DNA of 12,653 bases. It comes from Palsa-147 sp049279675 (GTDB taxonomy: Bacteria > Acidobacteriota > Terriglobia > Acidiferrales > UBA7541). Below, piece after piece: positions 6,523-12,653 of the stretch (position 1 is the first letter of the stretch; each line of letters opens with the position of its first letter). A model generated the notes under the pieces. It was given only the letters and a program-made list of their open reading frames with translations. It was not told the DNA's origin and did not search any database. The stretch covers positions 1 through 12,653 of the forward strand of contig JBAPOP010000040.1 of assembly GCA_049279675.1 (NCBI GenBank), read 5' to 3'. The translations under genes and the position numbers were made by a program.

Positions 6523-9500
6523 CTAGTTCCCGGTGCCCGAGAGAGAAACCGACTGCGGGCTGTTGCGGGCGTTGTCGGTAATTACCAAGCTGCCGGATTT
6601 CGAACCTTTCGACGCCGGTGTGAAGGTGACGTAGAGGAAGCAGGCTGCTCCGGGTGTCAGCGTTGTGGTCTTGGTGCACGTCGTGCCGGTGGCGGTTGCG
6701 AAGTTGCCGCTGACGGATAGGCCCGAAAGATTTAGCTGCGTCGTTCCTGAGTTCGTCAACGTGATTTTCTTCGCTGTGCTTGTTGTTCCCGTCTTCTGAG
6801 TTCCGAAGCTCAAACTGCTGGGCGACAGAGACACCAGCGGATTGATGACTGTTGCGGTCATCGGAATCGTTTGCGGGCTGCCAGTTGCGTTGTTTGTGAT
6901 TACGAGATTCGCCGCGTGCACCACCGGTGTGACTTTCGAGTCCGCCGTGAAGCTCATGATGATGACGCAACTCTTGCCAGCGTTGAGCGTCTTCGGGCAC
7001 AACTCGACGCCGAGGAAGCCCGTCGAATCATCGCCCGAAATCGACTGAACGGCAAAATTGGTGAACGTGATCATCGACGTGCCGCTATTGGTCAGAGTGG
7101 TCGACTGCAATACCGTCTGGCCGACGTAGACTGTGCCGAAACTTAGAGCGGGCGGCGAAATCTTCAGCGTCGAGGCGGCTGAATTGACGGTAAGCGTCCC
7201 GGTTACCGGTCCGCTCGCGGCGAAATTCCCTTGAGCCGCATACTTCGCGCTGAGGTTATAGGTGCCCGGAGACGGACTGGTCAGCGTGAACGTTGCAACG
7301 CCACCGGACAATGTGCCGGTCATCGGCGTGCCATTGTTCACGGTGAGCGAGACGCTACCGGTCGGTGTTCCGGCCGATGAGCTCACTGTCACCTTAATGG
7401 ACGCGTTGGCGGGATTAGTGACCGTCGGCGCGCTGATGCTGATGCTCGTAGCGGCAGGGCTGACTACCAGCGATCCTGTCGCCGGTCCACTCGCGCCGAA
7501 GTTCCCTTGTGCTGCGTAGCTAGCGCTCAGTGCGTAGCCGGAAGTGTTGGCGTTAAGACCACTGATCGTGAACGTGGCGACGCCGGCGGACAACGATTGC
7601 GTCAGCGGCGAGCCGCCGCCTACGGTCAACGAGACGTTTCCAGTTGGAGTTCCTCCGGCTGAGCTGACTGAGACTTTCACAACGCCCGCCGCCGGATAAG
7701 TGACGGCCGGCGCGCTGAGGCTGATGCTCGTAGAGGCAGGATTGACGACCAGCGATCCTGTCACGGGGCCGCTCGCGCCGAAGCTCCCTTGCGCGGCGTA
7801 GCTAGCATTCAAGCTGTGAGTTGTGGCGCTGAGACCATTGATCGTGAACGTCGCCACGCCGCTGGCGTTTAGCGGCGCGCTCAGAGCCGTTCCGCCATCG
7901 ACGCTCAGTGACGCATTTCCGGTTGGAGTTCCCCCAGACGAAGTGACGGTAACACTCACGACCCCGGCCGCTGGATAGGTGACAGTTGGCGCGCTGATGC
8001 TGATGCTCGTGGAGGTTGTGACGCTGCCCACGCTCAGAGTGAACATTTCGGTCGTCGAACCGACGCTGTTGGTCGCCGTGAACGAAACAGTGGACGAGCT
8101 CGACCCGGACGGCGTCCCGCTGAGAATGCCCGTGAGAGCGTTTAGCGAGAGGCCCAGGCTCTTTAGCGTCGAAAGCGTCGTGCTCGACGCGGAAAGGGTA
8201 GATGGCGGGAAGCTCGCGGAAGTCAGTTGCACGGTGGCGGGAGTGCCCGGAGTGAAAGAAATCGTGGGATCGCCTGTCTCGGTGCAGCCCGCGAGGCAAT
8301 TGGCGGAGATTGACGTCGGTGCAATCGGCGCCAACGGGCCTTGCACGACATGGCCCGAGCCAGTCATTGTCGGCGGGAACGCGACGACGACATCGTTGAA
8401 CTGCTTCGTGGAACCGCCGATGCCGCTGTCGACCGGTTGAGTTGGATTGAAGAAGGTCGTGATGTCGAACTCGAACTGGCATGAGTAAGTCTCAGGGTCG
8501 CCCGTCGTGTTGTCAGTCATCGCCTGACCGCAAGTCGTGCCGATTGCGTCCGGCATTGGCGTGCCTGCGGGCAAGCCATCGGGGTCGTCGTAGAGTTGCG
8601 GGGTGCTGCCGAGCCAATTGCCAGTGGGCGTGAAGGTGTCGTTGTTCCACGTGATTTGCCAACTCACAGGACCGGTGTACATGCTCGAATCCGGCTCCAT
8701 GCCCTGAGTTCCGTTGTTCACTTCGTAGTGGACGCAGTTTCCATTCGCATACGGCCAGCAGAGAGGAACGATTGTGTTGCCATATGTATCTAAGCCGTCG
8801 CCGAAGAAGCTGACGAAGCGGCAATCGAAATCGCCCGAGACGTTGTCGAACGGAGCCGTGTTCACTTCGCAGAGCCCGTCAGCCATCGTCGGCGGGACTT
8901 CCGTGGCGGTTACAGTTACGGAGAGGCCCTCGGCCGCGCTCACATTGGGAATGGACAATTGCACGGCATGAGCGTTGCCATCAGTACAGGGATTTCCGCC
9001 GTCGGGACACGCGAATATGGCCTCTTGTGGAGGGGGATTCGCGCCGGTCGGAAACGTAAGAGTGATGGACTGCGGCGGCGGGATAAAATTCGCCGTCACG
9101 TTGAGATTGGAAGTCATCGTCACGGAGCAAGTTGTGCTGGTCACCGGAGTGCCGGCGCAAGCGCCGCCCCAGCCGGCGAATGTAGAAGGCGCCGTGGGAA
9201 TCTCGGTGAGCGTCACCGGTGTGTCTCCGGCATAATTCTTGGAACACGGCGGAAACATATTGCCGTTCGTCTCGGTGCAATCGAGGCCAGTGGTGCCATC
9301 AGTAACGCCGCCGGTTCCGGTGCCGAATTCGGTCACGCTGAGCGTGTAGTTTGTGAGCGAAGTAACAATGAGCGTGGTACTGCTGTCGCTGGCGCTTGAG
9401 AAGTTGACGTCGCCGGGATAACTGTACGTGATGGTGTACGGCGTCGGAGAAGCAGGAATCGTGGACGTGTTGAAAGTTGTCGAGAAATTGCCGTTCGCTA

Positions 9501-12500
9501 CAATTTGGGCGGTCTGTTGGATACCGTTAATCGTGATCGTGACGTACTCGGTGGGATTGCTGGTAGGCGGATAGTTTCCGCCGGCCGAAATCGTTCCGGA
9601 TAAGTTGATCGAGGCGGTTCCTACTGGAATGATTTGCGAAGCGGTCAGGTTGGAGAAAGCGGTGCCCGAAGCGGGAAGACCGTTGGCGGTGAAGCCGACC
9701 GATTGCATGCTGCCGCTTACGCCCAGGGAATTGTCGGTCCAAGTGAGCGTCGCGGTAGCCGGGCCAGTCGTGGTCGGCTGGAACGTAACGTAGATGCCGC
9801 AAATCGCATTCGACACGAGAGTACCCGAACTAGGACAACTCTGTGATGGATCCACAACGAACTCATCCGCGTTCGGCCCGCTGATCGCATAGGAATATGA
9901 CATCGTGGCAAAACCCTCATTAATTATGATCGGATTCGGATTACCGCTCGTACCGCCGATCGGAACGCTTCCGAAATCGAGAGGGTAGAAATTTATGGTG
10001 GCGATGGGCGGTCCGACGAGGAAGCCGTAGGAAGCAATCGGGCCGATGACCGGGCTGTCCTCGTCTGACATCGGGCCGGAGTTCGCTGCGATGCCATGTC
10101 TGCTGTCCGTCGCGTAGGCGTACAAGATGTGGAAGCCCGGAGTGAGATTGGAAGCTGTGCCAGTAAAATATGCGCTGTTCTCGTCCGGTACAACGGACGC
10201 AGCCGTCCAGGCTCCTTGTTGCGAGTCCACTTGGAAATAGACTCCCGTTGCGGAGTCGGAAGTGCTGAACGAGAACGAGGGGGAGATTACGTCCGTGGCG
10301 TTGTCCGGCGGCAGCGGTGTAATCGTAGTCGTAAGCGAGTTGGACTGAACGGCGTTCTCGGTATACACGGAAACGGCGCCCGGATTCCCGCCCTGATAAG
10401 CGAGGGCGTAAATATTCCCCGTGACGGGATTGGCGGCAATTTCGTTTTGGAGGGTGTTAACGGAACCTCCGACGGGCAAGGTCCTGATGTCGGCATTTGT
10501 CGCGCCGTCGAAAACCACGACCTGCGGCCCCGGTTCATTATCATCGCCAGCGCAAAGCACGTAGATCTTGTTGGAAGCGATGTTGACCGCCAATGAAGCA
10601 GGACTATAGCAGCCAACATTACCGAGGTTGATCGGCGTGACTGCGTTGTTGTTTGACGCGCTGACTACGTACAGATAGGCAATGCTTTCGATGGGCTCGT
10701 CGGTAACGTAAATCGTATTCGTCACTGGATTCACCACTACTGCGGTCGGACTACTACTGTTGTTCGTCAACGAGATCGATGTGGGCGTATTACCGGCCGT
10801 GAAGCTGTCCGCGCCCTGAATCGCGACCAATGTGCCCGATGAACCGCCGCAGGCGACATATATGGTGTTGGTTACAGTGTTAACATCGGCCGCGGTCGGG
10901 CTGCTGCAGACGTAGGGGTCAATCCCACCGTGAACGTCTGATACTCCCAGGTTGCCGGTGTCGGAAAATACGGCATAGTTGTAGCCCTGGGCTGGATTTG
11001 TCCCGATTGCCACTGGAGTCGCACCACCGAAGATGGTGCCTGCTGTGACCGTTTGAGTGTTCTGATTGCCAAAGATTGAAAAACCGACGCCCTGGGCGGT
11101 GCTGGCTCCGTAAAGCTGATCGAGAACGGGATTGAATGCAAGCAAATTGGGCGTAAACGGTAGGTTGTTGTCGTTCCCGTTCTGAAGGGTAATCGTGGAT
11201 GGAGTAGAGGTTAGCGACTCTCCGTTAATTACACTTATGGAACTGCCGTTGGAATTCGATACGTAAACTACGTTATTAAAGGGATCCACGACGAGCGCGT
11301 TCGGATTTGCGCCGACAGTTATTGGGGAGGCCGGGTCTAGCGTGTTTGTAGACCCGTCGATGACTGAAACCGTGCCGGAGGCGTTGTCCGCGACAAAAAT
11401 CATATTCGTCACCGGGTTAACGGCGACGGCCCAGGGTTGAGATTGCGTGTACGCTGGGGTTGCAACAGGATAGGTCGCGCCGTCGATAACGGAAATAGCG
11501 GACGCGCCGGAGCCATTCGTAATCGCGTAAGCCTTGTGAGTGACAGGGTTGACGGCGATCTGCTCGAGATTGGAGCCGGATTGCGCCGTCAAGATATCGG
11601 TGATTGCGCTGAAATTTTGGCCGTTGATTATGCCGACGGTTCCCTGAGATCCATTGGCGAGGTAGGCTTGATCCGTTGATGTGTCAACGGCGATCGAAAC
11701 GAAGCCCGAAGTTGGGGTCGCGTTGGAAGCGACGACGTCCGTCGCAGGAGTCGTGGTGCCGTCGATGACGGAGGCGTAGTCGCTTCCCGAGTTGGCAACG
11801 AAGACTTGATTCGTTACGGGATTAACGGCCAGCCCGATAGGGCTCAGCATTTCCGGGCTTGTCACAGTCGCAGTCACCGTGTTCGACGAGCCGTCAATTA
11901 CCGAAACGCTGTTGGACCCGCTGTTAGCGACGTAAATTTTGTTGGTGACGGGGTTCACCACGACGGAAGTCGGCGACGTGCCGACCCCGATGGTCGCTAC
12001 AAGCTGGTTGCTTCCGTTGATTACTCCGACCGAATTCCCGAAAGAGGGATTGCCGTCGTTCTCCACGACGTAGACCATGCTCGTCGCGGGGTCTACTGCC
12101 ACGGATACTGGGAGGTTGGGAATGCCTCCGGTCGAACCCATCGAAACGGTTGTCACTTCCGTGTTGGTACTTCCATCGATCACAACCACGTAGCCGTTGC
12201 TGTCGTCGGCAACGTAAATCATGTTTGTGGCGGGGTTGACCGCAATGGCGAATAAATTCCCGGCGCCTGGGGAGATCGCCGGCGAGACGAACGTGGCCGC
12301 CGAAGACGCAGTTGCACCGGTAAAGACATCGATCTTGGAGGCGCCGCGATCCACGACGTAAACCATATTTGTGACTGGGTTCACGGCGACTGCCCAGTTT
12401 TCGACGCCGCCGCTGTAACTGACTGTGGAGAGGGTGTTAGTTGCACCGTCAATGACGGACAGAGTCCCCGCCTCGTCCGCGAGATAAATCTTGTTGGTGA

Positions 12501-12653
12501 CAGGATTGATTGCGACGCCGTGCGATACATTCGAATCGGAGAGGCTCGCCGTTACCACCTGAGCATGCGCGGGCGCGGCGAAGAAGAGCATCGCGGACGC
12601 GGCAACGAGCAGCGCAAACGATCCGGCTCGCAGGATTCTTTGTCGTAGCGCGA
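6523..12653 (-). CDS. Giant secreted YVTN beta-propeller / Ig-like / ASH-domain protein (5' partial)
   Basis: The frame is open to the right edge of the window, giving at least 2042 residues. ATG 12591 has 20 more in-frame residues before it (RQRILRAG then SFALLVAASA), the basic and hydrophobic parts of a signal peptide; AHA before Gln (near 12562) is a likely signal-peptidase I site. So the true start is beyond 12653. Mature order by approximate position: 16 YVTN/NHL-like blades (12545-10345); an Ig-like domain (10340-10010); an ASH/choice-of-anchor-D domain (10005-9685); an Ig-like domain (9680-9350); an InlB-type repeat with FAGWGGACAGT (9350-9075); an unassigned cysteine-rich block (9075-8335); a putative-Ig domain with LSLNALTGILSGTPSG (8335-8020); three tandem Ig repeats (8016-7177); two ASH domains (7170-6523). 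No membrane anchor, PEP-CTERM or sorting motif at the end. Likely extracellular or surface adhesion or binding role; no catalytic motif seen. Confidence 0.92.
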   Translation of the reverse strand, partial: ALRQRILRAGSFALLVAASAMLFFAAPAHAQVVTASLSDSNVSHGVAINPVTNKIYLADEAGTLSVIDGATNTLSTVSYSGGVENWAVAVNPVTNMVYVVDRGASKIDVFTGATASSAATFVSPAISPGAGNLFAIAVNPATNMIYVADDSNGYVVVIDGSTNTEVTTVSMGSTGGIPNLPVSVAVDPATSMVYVVENDGNPSFGNSVGVINGSNQLVATIGVGTSPTSVVVNPVTNKIYVANSGSNSVSVIDGSSNTVTATVTSPEMLSPIGLAVNPVTNQVFVANSGSDYASVIDGTTTPATDVVASNATPTSGFVSIAVDTSTDQAYLANGSQGTVGIINGQNFSAITDILTAQSGSNLEQIAVNPVTHKAYAITNGSGASAISVIDGATYPVATPAYTQSQPWAVAVNPVTNMIFVADNASGTVSVIDGSTNTLDPASPITVGANPNALVVDPFNNVVYVSNSNGSSISVINGESLTSTPSTITLQNGNDNNLPFTPNLLAFNPVLDQLYGASTAQGVGFSIFGNQNTQTVTAGTIFGGATPVAIGTNPAQGYNYAVFSDTGNLGVSDVHGGIDPYVCSSPTAADVNTVTNTIYVACGGSSGTLVAIQGADSFTAGNTPTSISLTNNSSSPTAVVVNPVTNTIYVTDEPIESIAYLYVVSASNNNAVTPINLGNVGCYSPASLAVNIASNKIYVLCAGDDNEPGPQVVVFDGATNADIRTLPVGGSVNTLQNEIAANPVTGNIYALAYQGGNPGAVSVYTENAVQSNSLTTTITPLPPDNATDVISPSFSFSTSDSATGVYFQVDSQQGAWTAASVVPDENSAYFTGTASNLTPGFHILYAYATDSRHGIAANSGPMSDEDSPVIGPIASYGFLVGPPIATINFYPLDFGSVPIGGTSGNPNPIIINEGFATMSYSYAISGPNADEFVVDPSQSCPSSGTLVSNAICGIYVTFQPTTTGPATATLTWTDNSLGVSGSMQSVGFTANGLPASGTAFSNLTASQIIPVGTASINLSGTISAGGNYPPTSNPTEYVTITINGIQQTAQIVANGNFSTTFNTSTIPASPTPYTITYSYPGDVNFSSASDSSTTLIVTSLTNYTLSVTEFGTGTGGVTDGTTGLDCTETNGNMFPPCSKNYAGDTPVTLTEIPTAPSTFAGWGGACAGTPVTSTTCSVTMTSNLNVTANFIPPPQSITLTFPTGANPPPQEAIFACPDGGNPCTDGNAHAVQLSIPNVSAAEGLSVTVTATEVPPTMADGLCEVNTAPFDNVSGDFDCRFVSFFGDGLDTYGNTIVPLCWPYANGNCVHYEVNNGTQGMEPDSSMYTGPVSWQITWNNDTFTPTGNWLGSTPQLYDDPDGLPAGTPMPDAIGTTCGQAMTDNTTGDPETYSCQFEFDITTFFNPTQPVDSGIGGSTKQFNDVVVAFPPTMTGSGHVVQGPLAPIAPTSISANCLAGCTETGDPTISFTPGTPATVQLTSASFPPSTLSASSTTLSTLKSLGLSLNALTGILSGTPSGSSSSTVSFTATNSVGSTTEMFTLSVGSVTTSTSISISAPTVTYPAAGVVSVTVTSSGGTPTGNASLSVDGGTALSAPLNASGVATFTINGLSATTHSLNASYAAQGSFGASGPVTGSLVVNPASTSISLSAPAVTYPAAGVVKVSVSSAGGTPTGNVSLTVGGGSPLTQSLSAGVATFTISGLNANTSGYALSASYAAQGNFGASGPATGSLVVSPAATSISISAPTVTNPANASIKVTVSSSAGTPTGSVSLTVNNGTPMTGTLSGGVATFTLTSPSPGTYNLSAKYAAQGNFAASGPVTGTLTVNSAASTLKISPPALSFGTVYVGQTVLQSTTLTNSGTSMITFTNFAVQSISGDDSTGFLGVELCPKTLNAGKSCVIIMSFTADSKVTPVVHAANLVITNNATGSPQTIPMTATVINPLVSLSPSSLSFGTQKTGTTSTAKKITLTNSGTTQLNLSGLSVSGNFATATGTTCTKTTTLTPGAACFLYVTFTPASKGSKSGSLVITDNARNSPQSVSLSGTGN
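7177..8016 (-). repeat. Three tandem Ig-like (Big_3-type) repeats
   Basis: Units of 279-282 bases (93-94 residues), each starting TSISxSAPxVT and ending ASYAAQGxFxASGPxTGxL. Similarity is high at DNA level too: the 23 bases at 7988-8010 and 7427-7449 are identical, and the AAQG region is nearly identical between units 1 and 2. This points to recent tandem duplication, with units likely to vary in number between strains. Confidence 0.85.
8335..9075 (-). other. Unassigned cysteine-rich block within the giant protein
   Basis: About 245 residues between an InlB-type repeat and a putative-Ig domain that match no module I recognise. It begins ITLTFPTGANPPPQ and contains several spaced cysteines (FACPDGGNPC, GLCEVN, FDCRFVSFF, PLCWPY, NGNCVHYEV, TTCGQ, YSCQFEFDI), a WQITWNNDTF segment and ends FNDVVVAFPP. 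The even number of cysteines fits disulfides in an exported protein. It may be a distinct domain of this protein family or two small beta domains. Confidence 0.55.
10345..12545 (-). repeat. Array of about 16 YVTN beta-propeller blades
   Basis: The repeat unit is about 46 residues with the core NPVTNxIYVAD, then a short turn, VSVIDGSTNT and a variable strand. I count 16 units by eye, enough for two propellers of seven or eight blades. The cores are most regular in the first ten blades; units 11-12 (about 11150-10930) have lost the NPVTN and IDG signatures and may mark the boundary. Such blades usually form protein-interaction platforms; the ligand is unknown. Confidence 0.85.

Noticed and set aside
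7177..8016. Regularly spaced repeats considered as a CRISPR-like array
   Set aside because: Period is about 280 bases, repeats keep the reading frame and encode Ig modules; there are no short repeats with unique spacers.
7802..8482. Minus-strand open frame of 226 codons in another frame of the giant gene
   Set aside because: Histidine- and arginine-rich out-of-frame translation of the Ig repeats; the main frame continues intact through it, so it is not a frameshift.
10096..10596. Plus-strand open frame of 166 codons inside the giant gene
   Set aside because: Antisense to the propeller coding region; repeated short motifs are the reverse of the YVTN blades, not independent conservation.
1..12653. 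tRNA, rRNA, insertion sequence, phage or defence genes
   Set aside because: Both strands were read for cloverleaf-type segments, transposase or integrase motifs and nuclease/toxin motifs; none was found.

Overview
The window looks like a chromosomal segment of an Acidobacteriota bacterium. The evidence is indirect: moderately high GC, a transmembrane Ser/Thr kinase with an extracytoplasmic TPR region, a very long secreted YVTN beta-propeller/Ig/ASH protein, and intergenic spaces filled with short GC-rich hairpin repeats of a kind common in that phylum. No rRNA marker is present, so this assignment is inference.

Layout, left to right. (1) Positions 1-2541, plus strand: the 3' part of a PknB-type Ser/Thr kinase, running from the activation segment through a low-complexity linker, one membrane helix and TPR repeats; its start lies left of the window. 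(2) Positions 2542-2843: spacer with a REP-like hairpin and a good TATAAT box. (3) Positions 2844-3800, plus: an MbfA-type protein, a ferritin-like (erythrin) domain fused to a VIT1/CCC1 membrane iron transporter. (4) Positions 3801-4012: three consecutive hairpin repeats. (5) Positions 4013-5389, plus: an APC-family amino-acid permease, whose open frame runs back through the repeats although the gene probably does not. (6) Positions 5390-5572: spacer with two small hairpins and an AT-rich palindromic repeat. (7) Positions 5573-6343, plus: a dimethylarginine dimethylaminohydrolase (DDAH) with a TTG start behind a clear Shine-Dalgarno. (8) Positions 6344-6522: a structured repeat and a bidirectional terminator between convergent genes. 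(9) Positions 6523-12653, minus: a secreted protein of more than 2040 residues whose start codon lies right of the window. The upstream in-frame residues complete a signal peptide, so the internal ATG at 12591 is not the real start.

The plus-strand genes are separated by 180-300 base spacers holding repeats, so they are probably not one operon. The only functional pairing worth raising is permease plus DDAH, which could take up and hydrolyse methylated arginines; this is speculative. The minus-strand giant has a signal peptide, two runs of propeller blades (16 blades by eye), Ig-like, ASH and InlB-type modules, one cysteine-rich region I cannot assign, three recent tandem Ig repeats and two terminal ASH domains. 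It has no visible membrane or sorting anchor.

I see no defence system, mobile element, CRISPR array, tRNA or rRNA. The least explained items are the cysteine-rich block in the giant protein, the paired cysteines in two of its blades, and the intergenic repeat that can fold in two ways.
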